Shown: positions 27,255 through 36,570 of the stretch, piece by piece
Position numbering within the stretch: position 1 is the stretch's first letter
Layout of the letters: each line of letters opens with the position of its first letter
Origin: Clostridia bacterium
GTDB lineage: Bacteria > Bacillota > Clostridia > RGIG6154
Direction of reading: 5' to 3'
DNA length: 64,000 bases
Assembly: GCA_017626145.1 (NCBI GenBank)
Contig: JAGAJK010000087.1
Coordinates: 16,430 to 80,429, forward strand
Made by a program: the position numbers and the translations under genes
Notes under the pieces: generated by a model
Told to the model about the DNA's origin: nothing
Database searches by the model: none
The model's input: only the letters and a program-made list of their open reading frames with translations

Positions 27255-28097
27255 TTAATCTTCTGAATAATATTCCTTTTTAGCAGGCTCGACAATATGC
27301 TTTTTGACGGTAGGATATGTGGCAATTGCCTGCATAAGTCCGTAAACTGCAAATCCTAAAAGTATCATAAACAGTATTCCGTAAAGTGGAGCGCTTACAA
27401 ACAAGTAATAAAGTAAAAGTCCGTAAAAAGCAGACATTACAATGTATGTAAAGGTAACTCTTAAAACACCTAAAACCATAAATAAGGCATTTTTATAAAT
27501 GTCCTTTAGCTTCAGGTCAACCGTAACAAGCTGAATCCATTTATAAGGAACCATAACAGCGTAAATTACAAGAGCAATTACAAATATTGTAATTAAAGCA
27601 ACAATGTATGCCTGAGTTGCCATAAGAATCCAGTAAAGCCTTAATGAGAAAACACAAATCCAGATAAGGACTATATCAATTATATAAATTATAAGGGACT
27701 TTTTCCAGTTTTCTTTGAACTTACCGAAAAAGTCGCCAATTACCCATGCGTGCTCCTCGTCGGTATAACGTCTTAAAATGTAGTAGTAACCTGACGACAG
27801 TGGGGAAAGTGAAAAAATAACAGAAAGAAACAGCGAAATAACCGCCGCAAAGCCTGCCATTGCTGAAAAGTGTTCAGAAGTTGATGCTCCCGAAAGGTCA
27901 ATAAGACTTCCGTAAATGGGAATCCAGACCAGAATCATACCCGGCAGAGCGCTTATAAAATATATTACATTAAGTAAAAGGTAAGACCAGAATTTTCTTG
28001 TAAATAATTCCTGAAAAAGAGCTATACCTTTCTTCTGTTTTTCGTTTTTATTTACTCCTTTTCCTGGCTTGGAGTAATTGTGAAATAAACTTGCCAT
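27255..28097 (-). CDS. YesL-like (DUF624) membrane protein
   Basis: The 280-residue protein has a basic N-terminus and five or six hydrophobic segments, with the segment YYILRRYTDEEHAWVIGDFFGKFKENWKKS typical of YesL/DUF624 proteins. Relatives often sit beside LplB/LplC-type sugar transport genes, but here the gene stands alone between convergent and divergent neighbours. Function is unknown. AGG-rich ribosome site (CGGAGG) precedes the ATG. Confidence 0.75.
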   Translation of the reverse strand: MASLFHNYSKPGKGVNKNEKQKKGIALFQELFTRKFWSYLLLNVIYFISALPGMILVWIPIYGSLIDLSGASTSEHFSAMAGFAAVISLFLSVIFSLSPLSSGYYYILRRYTDEEHAWVIGDFFGKFKENWKKSLIIYIIDIVLIWICVFSLRLYWILMATQAYIVALITIFVIALVIYAVMVPYKWIQLVTVDLKLKDIYKNALFMVLGVLRVTFTYIVMSAFYGLLLYYLFVSAPLYGILFMILLGFAVYGLMQAIATYPTVKKHIVEPAKKEYYSED

Positions 28098-28160
28098 TGA
28101 AAAACCTCCGTTTCGTACCTCCTATTGTATCATAAATATACGCAACTTTCAACAAAAAGG

Positions 28161-28189
28161 TTGAAATTTTTTTGCATATGGTATACAAT
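28161..28189 (+). promoter_or_regulatory. promoter of the ddl operon
   Basis: TTGAAA (28161-28166) and TACAAT (28184-28189) are 17 bp apart, 52 bp before ddl. It is probably the only promoter of the six-gene run to manA at 34273. Confidence 0.7.
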
Positions 28190-28241
28190 ATAAGAATAGG
28201 TTAGAATAGATATTTATTCATTCGAAAGGAAGTTAAAATAA

Positions 28242-29318
28242 ATGAATAAGCTTAATATAGCTGTTTTGTTCGGCGGACAGTCAACTGAGCACGAGGTATC
28301 GCTTTCGTCTGCAACAAATGTTCTGAAAAAGATGAACAGAGAAAAATATAATGTTATAAAAGTAGGTATCACCAAAACGGGGCAATGGCTTCTTTTTGAA
28401 GGTGATGAAGCGGAAATTAAAAGCGGGGCGTGGGAGAACGGTAAAGTAACTCCTGCATTTTTAAGCCCGGATACATCAATGGGGCTGGTAGTTTTAAGGG
28501 ACGGCAAGGCAGAGCTTATGGAAATAGATGTTGTCTATCCTGTACTTCACGGAATTTGCGGAGAGGACGGAACAATTCAGGGCTTGTGTGCTTTGGCGAA
28601 GTTGCCCTGTGTAGGCCCTAAAATGCTGGAATCGGCAATATGTATGGATAAGGACGTTGCTAAAATTATTTTCAAGCACCTTAATATTCCTCAGGCTGAT
28701 TGGGTAACCGTATACAAAGAAGAGGTTGAGAACAGCATAGAAACAGCTGTTTCTAAGGTAGAAGATAAATTCCAATACCCTGTTTTCGTTAAGCCGGCAA
28801 ATGCAGGCTCTTCCGTAGGTGTAGGAAAATCTCACAACAGTGCTGAATTAAAACAGCACCTTTATGATGCCGTTAAGGTTGACAGAAAGGTTATAGTTGA
28901 AGAATTTATAAACGGCAGAGAGCTTGAATGTGCTGTTATAGGAAATATTAATCCTTTAGGCTCTATGCCGGGAGAAATTATTTCATCAGCGGAATTTTAC
29001 AGCTACGATGCTAAATATGTTGATGATTCACAGGTAATTATACCTGCAATAATAGAGGAAACAAAAGCTCTTAAAATAAAGGAAATTGCAGAAAAAGCAT
29101 TTAAGGAAATCGGTCTTCGCGGTATGAGCAGAATTGACTTTTTTGTACATAAGGAAACTCAGGAAATATATCTTAATGAAATTAATACCATCCCGGGCTT
29201 TACTGACATAAGTATGTATCCGATGCTTATGGAAGCAACAGGCTTTGAAGGAGAGAAGTTGATTGACAAATTGATTGAACTTGCAATTGCGGAGGCATCA
29301 GGAGTATATAATGAATAA
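28242..29318 (+). CDS. ddl: D-alanine--D-alanine ligase
   Basis: The 358-residue ATP-grasp enzyme joins two D-alanines for peptidoglycan precursors. It opens VLFGGQSTEHEVSLSSA, has the loop KPANAGSSVGV and ends with NEINTIPGFTDISMYP, all standard for Ddl. Its last 8 bp overlap the murI start. It leads an envelope-related operon. Confidence 0.96.
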   Translation: MNKLNIAVLFGGQSTEHEVSLSSATNVLKKMNREKYNVIKVGITKTGQWLLFEGDEAEIKSGAWENGKVTPAFLSPDTSMGLVVLRDGKAELMEIDVVYPVLHGICGEDGTIQGLCALAKLPCVGPKMLESAICMDKDVAKIIFKHLNIPQADWVTVYKEEVENSIETAVSKVEDKFQYPVFVKPANAGSSVGVGKSHNSAELKQHLYDAVKVDRKVIVEEFINGRELECAVIGNINPLGSMPGEIISSAEFYSYDAKYVDDSQVIIPAIIEETKALKIKEIAEKAFKEIGLRGMSRIDFFVHKETQEIYLNEINTIPGFTDISMYPMLMEATGFEGEKLIDKLIELAIAEASGVYNE

Positions 29319-30117
29319 TAAAGCAATAGGTGTTTTTGACTCAGGACTTGGCGGTCTTACCGCCGTAAAAGAAATTATGGAAATAATGCCCAACGAATCC
29401 GTTGTTTATTTCGGGGATACGGGAAGAGTTCCATACGGCTCACGTTCAGAGGAAACAATAATAAAATATACAAAGCAGGATATAGCCTTTTTAAAGCAAC
29501 ACGATATAAAGCTTGTGCTTGCCGCCTGCGGAACAGCCAGCTCCGTTGCACTTCCTTACATAAAAGAGTGTGGAATAAAAACAATAGGAGTGGTTGAGCC
29601 CACGGTTAAAAAGGCACTCAGCGTTACCAAAAACGGCAGAGTAGGTATAATCGGAACAGCAGGAACAATTAAAAGTAAGTCTTATGAAAATATGCTCCTT
29701 GAAGCATCAAAGGATGTTACTGTTACTGCCAAAGCGTGCCCTTTATTTGTTCCGCTGGTTGAAAACGGATACCTTAACTGCGAGGTAACAAGACTTGTTG
29801 CATCGGAGTATCTTGAAGAGATAATTAAATCAGAGTGTGATACATTGATACTCGGTTGTACACATTATCCTCTTTTAAAGGATGCAATAAACGAAATAAC
29901 ACAAGGTAAAATAAAACTTATTGATGCAGGAAAAGCAGCTGCCGATTATGTTAAGGAATACTTAAAGGAGAATTCTGCGGAAAGTAATTCTCAGGCAGAA
30001 TATTCTTATTATGTTTCGGATGAGGGAGCGGACTTTGTTAAAATTGCAGAGATGTTTTTGTCAAGAAAAATAGACAAAATTAACAGCATAGATATAGAAA
30101 GTGTAAAGGTAGATTAA
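29311..30117 (+). CDS. murI: glutamate racemase
   Basis: The 268-residue cofactor-independent racemase supplies D-glutamate for peptidoglycan. It has FDSGLGGL near the N-terminus and the two catalytic cysteines in AACGTASS and LGCTHYPLL. The ATG at 29311 with GGAG 8 bp upstream overlaps the ddl stop by 8 bp; an upstream in-frame ATG at 29275 is inside ddl and less likely. Pairing with ddl fits cell-wall synthesis. Confidence 0.96.
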   Translation: MNNKAIGVFDSGLGGLTAVKEIMEIMPNESVVYFGDTGRVPYGSRSEETIIKYTKQDIAFLKQHDIKLVLAACGTASSVALPYIKECGIKTIGVVEPTVKKALSVTKNGRVGIIGTAGTIKSKSYENMLLEASKDVTVTAKACPLFVPLVENGYLNCEVTRLVASEYLEEIIKSECDTLILGCTHYPLLKDAINEITQGKIKLIDAGKAAADYVKEYLKENSAESNSQAEYSYYVSDEGADFVKIAEMFLSRKIDKINSIDIESVKVD

Positions 30118-30118
30118 G

Positions 30119-30547
30119 GTGAAAACGGAAAACAATGCTATCGTAAGCGTAAAAGGAATTCAGTATATTGACGGCGAAAAATTAGAAACAGAGCTTGTTG
30201 CGGAGGGATATTATAAATATTCTCCCGAAAAGATTTCGGTTATATATAACGAATATGACCGTGATACAGGGATAAAGACAATAAGTGAGCTTACAGTCAC
30301 CGGAGGGCATATAGTTTTATGTCGTGACGGCGGACAAAATACACGTATGGAATTTGAAAAGGGGGTAAAATGTGTCGGTTACTACGAATTACCCTTTGGT
30401 TCATTTAATATAAGCACAACCGTCAGCAGTATAGAAAATAATTTAACTGTTATGGGAGGCAGCCTTTATATAAGCTACAATTTATCTTTGGACAGGCTGA
30501 CAACAACACAGAATGATATAACAGTAAGCGTAAGATTAAAAGGATAG
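30119..30547 (+). CDS. DUF1934 beta-barrel protein (YwiB-like)
   Basis: The 142-residue protein is almost all beta strand and matches the DUF1934/YwiB lipocalin-like family in length and in the segments VSVKGIQYIDGE and FEKGVKCVGYYELPFG. Function is unknown. It begins with GTG one base after the murI stop, with AAAGG 9 bp upstream, and is followed after 12 bp by an SLH-protein gene. Confidence 0.75.
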   Translation: MKTENNAIVSVKGIQYIDGEKLETELVAEGYYKYSPEKISVIYNEYDRDTGIKTISELTVTGGHIVLCRDGGQNTRMEFEKGVKCVGYYELPFGSFNISTTVSSIENNLTVMGGSLYISYNLSLDRLTTTQNDITVSVRLKG

Positions 30548-30559
30548 AGGTACATACAA

Positions 30560-31894
30560 TTGAAAAAAAGATTATTGGCATTAATACTGGTATTTGTTAT
30601 AGCGGTTAGTTTTACTTGTAAAGCCGAAGACGTAATATATACCGCAGACAGCAATATTTATAATACATTAAGAGAGATAAGCTTTACGGATGTTGCATAT
30701 AAACCGGTTGACCACTGGTCCTCCACGGCAATTTACGTTATGGCTTCCATAGGAGCTATAAAAGGCTATAACGGAAATTTTGATATGACAAGTCCCGTTA
30801 AGAATCACGAAGCTATGGCGGTTTTATTCAGATGTGCCGGACTTGAGACCACAGCTGAAAAAATGAAAGCCTCGGTTGCTGATTTCAAAGCACAGAATCC
30901 GGGCGTGTATAACGATATTGATTCATGGGCGGACGGATATTTAAGACTTGCAGTTGATAAAAAGCTTATTACCGCAATGGATTTTCTTTCTACTATGGAA
31001 ATTGAATATCTTTCGAACCCGAATCCGCTTTTCAGAAAAGAAGCAAATGCCACAAGATGTGATCTTGCTCGCTGGATGGTAACGGTTTTTGGTGTGGAAA
31101 TTGCCGCACAGGAGAATCTTATAATTGATTTTAAGGATTATGAATCCATCAAAGAAGAAGACAGACTTTATCTTGAAACAGCGGTAAACTGTGGAATTTT
31201 AAAAGGAGCGGACGGTTTCCTTAATCCCTATTCAGGGCTTACCCGTGAGGAAATGGCACAGATGTTTTACAACGTATATCCTTTGTGGGCAAAAGCAGGA
31301 GGATATGAGGTAATAAGCGATACAGTGTCAGACATAACGGTAGATACTGTCAAAAACGCAGACGGTACAAAGCTTGAAAACACAAAAACAATAACAGTAG
31401 GCTCCAAAAAGCTTAAGACCCGTATTACATACAATTTGCAGGGTGAAGTGGTTGACCATACAATTTATTCTTATAATGAGTACGTTGATTTTCCCGTTGT
31501 AAGGGATAAAAATCTTCCTGCAGACAGCTCGGTTCTTAATATTGGAGATACAATAACATTAATGTTAAAGGCAAATAAGGTTGTCTGCGGTTTTCAGGCA
31601 AATGTAACGGTTACAGGAGACGGAGTGCTTGACACATCGGGTTATGAAAGCTCACAGGTTTATGAAGGTAAGCTTTATTGCTATGACAAGGACGATAAAA
31701 CAGTTGTAATTGAAGATAAAAATGGTGATTACATCGAAATTCCGCTGTTTCCTCAGGCTGAGTTTTTCGCCAGAGAAAAGGAAGTTACTAAAGAAGATAT
31801 AAACTCAATGTATGCAGATACTCAGATTTTTGTGTTTACAGTAAGAAAAAGCGGAACAGAGACGGACAGAGGCTACAGAGTTCAGATTTTATAA
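30560..31894 (+). CDS. secreted SLH-domain protein
   Basis: The 444-residue protein starts with TTG and has a signal peptide of about 22 residues. SLH-like modules are visible at about 41-96 (FTDVAYKPVDHWSSTAIYVM) and 196-248 (AVNCGILKGADGFLNPYSG, LTREEMAQMFYNVYP), with a degenerate module between. The C-terminal half is beta-rich and unrecognised. SLH modules hold proteins to secondary cell-wall polymers. Its position between a cell-wall precursor operon and an S41 protease suggests an envelope role. Confidence 0.75.
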   Translation: MKKRLLALILVFVIAVSFTCKAEDVIYTADSNIYNTLREISFTDVAYKPVDHWSSTAIYVMASIGAIKGYNGNFDMTSPVKNHEAMAVLFRCAGLETTAEKMKASVADFKAQNPGVYNDIDSWADGYLRLAVDKKLITAMDFLSTMEIEYLSNPNPLFRKEANATRCDLARWMVTVFGVEIAAQENLIIDFKDYESIKEEDRLYLETAVNCGILKGADGFLNPYSGLTREEMAQMFYNVYPLWAKAGGYEVISDTVSDITVDTVKNADGTKLENTKTITVGSKKLKTRITYNLQGEVVDHTIYSYNEYVDFPVVRDKNLPADSSVLNIGDTITLMLKANKVVCGFQANVTVTGDGVLDTSGYESSQVYEGKLYCYDKDDKTVVIEDKNGDYIEIPLFPQAEFFAREKEVTKEDINSMYADTQIFVFTVRKSGTETDRGYRVQIL

Positions 31895-31923
31895 TTCAAA
31901 TTAAACGGAAAGGATTGATTTAA

Positions 31924-33333
31924 ATGAAAAGAATGATATGTCTTTTGATGGCTATATTGATGCTTTTAACACCTTTTTCGGCATTTGCTGAAGAGGAAGC
32001 TACAAGTGTTGAAGCAAGTGTTGTCAATGTAGTTATGCAATATATTCAGCAGAAATACCGTTTTGATGTAGACAGTCAGGCAATGCTTGATAAGGTAATA
32101 GTAAATATTTTAAATGAAAATCCTGAGCTTTACGATGAAATTTTAGATGCAATGCTCGCAAGCCTTGATGAGCACAGCGAATATTACACACCCGAGGAGT
32201 ACAGTGAATTTTTCAGTTACATCGAGGTGGAAATAGTAGGAATTGGTGCGTATCTTGAAAATGACGGAGATTATGTAAAGGTTGGGTCTGTTATAGAAGG
32301 TTCACCTGCTGAAAAAGCCGGAATTATGGCAAATGACCGTATACTTTCTGCCAACGGAACAAGCCTTAAAAATATGGGAAGTGAGTATGCCGCATCTACA
32401 ATCAGAGGTGAAGCCGGCTCTGTTGTTGAGCTTGAGATTGAAAGAAGCGGTAAAGTAATGAATTTTTCTGTTGTACGTGCTAAGGTGCAGACTAAAACTA
32501 CAGCAGGTACAATGCTTGATGACAATATAGGCTATGTTCAGATAGCAAGCTTTTCCTCGTCAACTGCATCACATTTTGCCGAAGACCTTGACGCACTTAT
32601 TGAACAGGGAGCGGAAAAGTTTATTATTGACCTCAGAAATAACACAGGCGGCGTAACCGATCAGGCTCTTGAATGTGCAGGCTTCTTTTTACCGGAAGGT
32701 ACGCCTCTGCTTACGTTGAAAACAAAGAATGAAAGCCAGGTAATTACAAATGTTTCCAAGGGTGAAAGCTATCCTCTTATTGTTTTGGTTAATGAGTATT
32801 CAGCATCTGCTGCCGAAATTTTAGCTTCAGCACTTAAATATAACGGAGCAGCAACTGTAATAGGTAAAACAAGCTATGGTAAAGGCACAATGCAGAACAC
32901 CGCGTCATTAGGCATATACGGCGGTATTAAAATTACAGTAGCGGAATTCTGTGGCCCTAACGGAGAAACAATTAACGGACGGGGTATAATTCCCGATATT
33001 CATATCGATAATGTAAGAAAGCCTGTTGAAGAAGGTTATTTCGAAACTCTTAAGTACGAGAATAAGTTTTCTGTAGGTGACAGCGATTCTCAGATTTCGG
33101 TTCTTAAAAAGATGCTTGCAGTACTTGGTTATCTTTCTGCAGGAAATACAGACGAGCATTTTGATATGTCACTATATAACGCAGTAAAGGAATTTCAGAA
33201 GGAGAACGGACTTTTCTCTTACGGTGTTCTTGATTTTTCAACGCAGATTGCTATAAACAATATGGCAAACGATGCAACTTATCTTGAAGATACACAGCTT
33301 TCTGAAGCAATCAAGGTAATAAAAAACAAATAA
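31924..33333 (+). CDS. S41 carboxy-terminal processing protease with PDZ and PG-binding domains
   Basis: The 469-residue protein has a signal peptide (about 1-22), a PDZ domain (VGSVIEGSPAEKAGIMANDRI), the S41 catalytic region with NEYSASAAEILASAL (Ser) and GKTSYGKG (Lys), and a C-terminal peptidoglycan-binding-1-like domain (QISVLKKMLAVLGYL). CtpA-type proteases cut envelope and secreted proteins near their C-termini. It is 29 bp after the SLH gene, whose product could be a substrate or partner, though this is inference. Confidence 0.9.
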   Translation: MKRMICLLMAILMLLTPFSAFAEEEATSVEASVVNVVMQYIQQKYRFDVDSQAMLDKVIVNILNENPELYDEILDAMLASLDEHSEYYTPEEYSEFFSYIEVEIVGIGAYLENDGDYVKVGSVIEGSPAEKAGIMANDRILSANGTSLKNMGSEYAASTIRGEAGSVVELEIERSGKVMNFSVVRAKVQTKTTAGTMLDDNIGYVQIASFSSSTASHFAEDLDALIEQGAEKFIIDLRNNTGGVTDQALECAGFFLPEGTPLLTLKTKNESQVITNVSKGESYPLIVLVNEYSASAAEILASALKYNGAATVIGKTSYGKGTMQNTASLGIYGGIKITVAEFCGPNGETINGRGIIPDIHIDNVRKPVEEGYFETLKYENKFSVGDSDSQISVLKKMLAVLGYLSAGNTDEHFDMSLYNAVKEFQKENGLFSYGVLDFSTQIAINNMANDATYLEDTQLSEAIKVIKNK

Positions 33334-33349
33334 CAAAGGTGGTGTAGAT

Positions 33350-34273
33350 ATGCTTTACCCTATGCTTATGAAACCGGGCTTCAAGGAAGTAACCTGGGGC
33401 GGAGCAAAGCTCAGAACATTATATAATAAGGAAATAATAAGTGACAAAACGGGTGAAAGCTGGGAAATTTCCTGCAGAACGGATTTACCGTCAATTATCG
33501 TAAACGGCGAATTTGCAGGTCAAAGCTTTTATGATGTATATATGAAATATTCAAAGGAAATTTCAGGGAGAGAAAATTTTGAATTTCCATGGCTCGTGAA
33601 ATTTCTTGATGCAAAGGAATATTTGTCGGTACAGGTTCACCCCGATGACTGCTATGCAATTTCAAATGGCGACGGTATGGGTAAAACCGAAATGTGGTAT
33701 GTGGTTCAGTGTGAAGAAGATTCGCGTCTTATAGCAGGTTTTAACCGTGATATGGATAAGGAACTTATGGTAAAGACCGCCTGTGACGGAACGATTGCCG
33801 ATTACCTTAATTCTGAAAAAGTGAAGGCAGGCGATGTATTCTTTATCCCTCCCGGAACAGTTCATGCAATAGGCGCAGGAATTTTTATTCTTGAGATTCA
33901 GCAGAATTCAGATGCAACCTACCGGCTTTTTGACTGGAACAGAGTGGATGCAAACGGAAACTCGCGAGAGCTTCACGTAAAGAAAGCTTCAGATGTTTCG
34001 CTGCTTGAAAAATCGCAGGGACTTACAAAACCGCTGTTGCTTGAAAACGGGGATTTACTTTTATCTGAATGCAGTTATTTTAAAACTGTTAAAAGAACTG
34101 TTAAAGAAAAGAGCGTTATAGAAAAGGGAATGACAGCACTTATTGTTATTTCGGGAGAGGGAATTCTCGGAGATTTAACTCTTAAACCGGGAGACAGCGT
34201 TCTTATTCCTTATTCAGCAGGCAATATTGAGCTTGCAGGAAGCCTTGAGTGTGTTCTTGTGACGTTACCCTAA
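33350..34273 (+). CDS. manA: mannose-6-phosphate isomerase, class I
   Basis: The 307-residue cupin enzyme interconverts mannose 6-phosphate and fructose 6-phosphate. The zinc-site blocks VQVHPDD, KTEMWYV and FFIPPGTVHAIGAGIFILEIQQNS are present. The length fits the short bacterial form. It ends the operon and links it to sugar-nucleotide supply or mannose use. AAGGTGG precedes the ATG. Confidence 0.93.
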   Translation: MLYPMLMKPGFKEVTWGGAKLRTLYNKEIISDKTGESWEISCRTDLPSIIVNGEFAGQSFYDVYMKYSKEISGRENFEFPWLVKFLDAKEYLSVQVHPDDCYAISNGDGMGKTEMWYVVQCEEDSRLIAGFNRDMDKELMVKTACDGTIADYLNSEKVKAGDVFFIPPGTVHAIGAGIFILEIQQNSDATYRLFDWNRVDANGNSRELHVKKASDVSLLEKSQGLTKPLLLENGDLLLSECSYFKTVKRTVKEKSVIEKGMTALIVISGEGILGDLTLKPGDSVLIPYSAGNIELAGSLECVLVTLP

Positions 34274-34456
34274 TATATAATAGGAAGAAACTCCCTTGGA
34301 TTTATCGTGTCAATACATATAAACGATGTTGTCGTTTGTGCAAAAATTATGTATATTTGATGTTCTGTAATAAAAATGCACAACAAAAAAACGGAGAAAT
34401 TTGTAAAAAAAAATAAAAAAGTCACTTTTGCGTAAATAAATGTCACAAAAATGATA

Positions 34457-34485
34457 TTTACAAATGTGAAAAAATTAAGTATAAT
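34457..34485 (+). promoter_or_regulatory. main promoter of the surface-glycan operon
   Basis: TTTACA (34457-34462) and TATAAT (34480-34485) are 17 bp apart, with the first permease start 32 bp downstream. The 244-bp stretch 34274-34517 also holds a small AAACGA/TCGTTT hairpin (34321-34337); otherwise it is AT-rich. Confidence 0.75.
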
Positions 34486-34517
34486 GTAAGTAACAAAAAA
34501 ATATGGAGGCGATTTTC

Positions 34518-35468
34518 TTGGCAAAATCTAACGATGTTGCAGTTAAGCCACGCAAGAAGGGTAAGGGCATTAACGGTACAAATACGATTCAGTTGTACTC
34601 ACTTGCCGCAATTCCGGCCTTTCTGGTATTTGTATTTTCATACATACCGATGTTTGGTATCATAATTGCATTCAAAAACTACAGATTCGATACAGGTATT
34701 TTCAACAGCCCATGGGTAGGTCTTGATAACCTCAAGGTATTCCTTGCGTCTGACGACTTCGCACGTATTGCTTATAACACTATCTCTATGAACCTGTTGT
34801 TCATGCTGGTAGGTACGACCTGTGCAGTTTTACTGGCTGTTGTTCTTTTTGAAATCACAGCAAGAAAAGCAGTAAAAACTTATCAGACAATCTTAATCAC
34901 ACCTAACTTCCTTTCATGGGTAGTTGTTGGTTATATGGGTTATGCAATTCTCCATCCTACAAGCGGTGTTGCAAACAGCATTATCCAGATGTTTGGCGGT
35001 AAGCCTATTAACTGGTACGCAGAGCCCGGCTATTGGCCATGGATACTTACAATTGCTTCCGAATGGAAGGGCGTAGGTATGAGCTCGGTTGTTTACTACG
35101 CATCTCTTATGGGTATCGATGCATCACTCTTTGAAGCAGCTAAGATTGACGGTGCTAACAGACTTCAGGTTGCATGGCACATCACAATTCCTCAGCTTGT
35201 TCCTGTTATCGTAGTTCTCTCAATTCTGAGAGTTGGTAACATCTTCAGAGGTGACTTCGGTCTGTTCTATCAGATGTCAAGAAACGTAGCAGACCTTTAC
35301 GAAACAACAGACGTTATGGATACATACATTTTCCGTGTAATGCGTATCTTTGGTGACTTCTCACTTTCATCTGCTGCAGGTCTTATGCAGTCAGTAGTAG
35401 GTTTCATCACAGTTGTTGTTACAAACTTTATAGTTAAGTTTATTGACCCGGAAAAATCATTATTCTAA
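34518..35468 (+). CDS. ABC sugar transporter permease, LplB type
   Basis: The 316-residue membrane protein has six predicted spans and the permease coupling loop EAAKIDGANRLQVAWHITIP that contacts the ATPase. It resembles LplB/YteP-type permeases of complex-sugar importers. I chose the TTG at 34518 because GGAGG (34505-34509) is 8 bp before it; an ATG at 34503 overlaps that site. A second permease follows after 18 bp. No ATPase is encoded here, so a shared MsmX-like ATPase is expected from elsewhere. Confidence 0.92.
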   Translation: MAKSNDVAVKPRKKGKGINGTNTIQLYSLAAIPAFLVFVFSYIPMFGIIIAFKNYRFDTGIFNSPWVGLDNLKVFLASDDFARIAYNTISMNLLFMLVGTTCAVLLAVVLFEITARKAVKTYQTILITPNFLSWVVVGYMGYAILHPTSGVANSIIQMFGGKPINWYAEPGYWPWILTIASEWKGVGMSSVVYYASLMGIDASLFEAAKIDGANRLQVAWHITIPQLVPVIVVLSILRVGNIFRGDFGLFYQMSRNVADLYETTDVMDTYIFRVMRIFGDFSLSSAAGLMQSVVGFITVVVTNFIVKFIDPEKSLF

Positions 35469-35486
35469 GAAGGAGGTAATAATTAA

Positions 35487-36383
35487 ATGATTAAGTCAAG
35501 AAGCAGTATTGTATCACAGATTATACTTAACACAATTATTATCATCCTTTGTTGTATAATCATCTATCCGTTCCTTCTGGTAGTAGGTGCCAGCTTTACG
35601 GAAGAAAAAGCTTTGGTTGAATTCGGTTATAACATTATTCCTGCCAAAGCAAGCTTAAAGGCATATGAATATGTATTCAAAAATCCTGCAGCAATTTTAA
35701 ACGCATATAAGATTACATTTATTTTCTCAGTAATGAGAATGGTACTTGCGGTTCTTCTGCAGGCAATGATTGCTTATCCGTTAACAAAGAAAATGCTTAA
35801 GGGCAGAGCAGGTCTTTCATTCTACTTATACTTCACAATGCTCTTTGGTGGTGGTATGGTTCCATCATACATTTTGATTACACAGTATCTCCACCTTGAC
35901 GATACAATCTGGGTATATGTTATCCCTATGCTTGTATCACCATGGAACATATTTATGATGAGAACCTTCTTTGCAGGTATTCCTAATGCGATTATTGAAT
36001 CGGCTTATATTGACGGTGCGAATGAATACAGAATCTTCTTTACAATGATTCTTCCACTTTCTAAGCCAATCTTAGCATACATAGCACTTACAACATTCCT
36101 GGGTGCATGGAACGACTGGAACACATCAATGCTTTATATTAACGATGACAGTCTTATAAGCTTACAGTATTTGCTCCAGAGAATTATGAAGAATCTGGAA
36201 GTTTTACAGAACGCACAGGCAATGGGCGTAGATATATCTACACTCCAGAACGCGTCTGAAATTCCGGGTGAAACAGTTAGAATGGCAATGGCTGTAGTAG
36301 TTGCAGGTCCTGCGCTCGTAGTATTCCCATTCTTCCAGAAATACTTCGTAAGAGGTATCACAGTAGGTTCTGTAAAGGGCTGA
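35487..36383 (+). CDS. ABC sugar transporter permease, LplC/YtcP type
   Basis: The 298-residue membrane protein is the second permease half, with six predicted spans and the coupling loop ESAYIDGANEYRIFFTMILP. The C-terminus FPFFQKYFVRGITVGSVKG is typical of the YtcP/LplC group. AAGGAGG precedes the ATG. It forms the channel with the LplB-type partner and is followed by a conserved hairpin and three binding-protein genes. Confidence 0.93.
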   Translation: MIKSRSSIVSQIILNTIIIILCCIIIYPFLLVVGASFTEEKALVEFGYNIIPAKASLKAYEYVFKNPAAILNAYKITFIFSVMRMVLAVLLQAMIAYPLTKKMLKGRAGLSFYLYFTMLFGGGMVPSYILITQYLHLDDTIWVYVIPMLVSPWNIFMMRTFFAGIPNAIIESAYIDGANEYRIFFTMILPLSKPILAYIALTTFLGAWNDWNTSMLYINDDSLISLQYLLQRIMKNLEVLQNAQAMGVDISTLQNASEIPGETVRMAMAVVVAGPALVVFPFFQKYFVRGITVGSVKG

Positions 36384-36429
36384 TATCATATCGGTTATTT
36401 AAGAACAGTGTTATTAAATTTAATACTCT

Positions 36430-36455
36430 GCCTTGCCACGATTTTTTGGCAAGGC
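36430..36455 (+). repeat. intergenic hairpin copy 1 (after the second permease)
   Basis: GCCTTGCC (36430-36437) pairs with GGCAAGGC (36448-36455), the T-run lying in the loop rather than after the stem. CTCTG (36426-36430) and CAGAG (36470-36474) can pair as an alternative outer stem. It is the first of four related hairpins, each after a gene stop. Confidence 0.7.
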
Positions 36456-36570
36456 TTGAGTTCTCTAAGCAGAGTGTAAAGAATTTTGCTCTGCGACATA
36501 AAAATATTTTATGTTACATATAACGCGAAAAGCGTTTTATGAATATAACAAAATGAAAGAGGAGAATAAC

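Noticed and set aside
34321..34337. Small AAACGA/TCGTTT hairpin before the surface operon as a riboswitch or terminator
   Set aside because: A 6-bp stem without a T tract or conserved aptamer sequence, lying upstream of the promoter, is not enough.
36520..36537. AACGCGAAAAGCGTT as a CcpA catabolite (cre) site
   Set aside because: It is palindromic but does not match the cre consensus well and resembles the repeated spacer motifs of this operon more closely.
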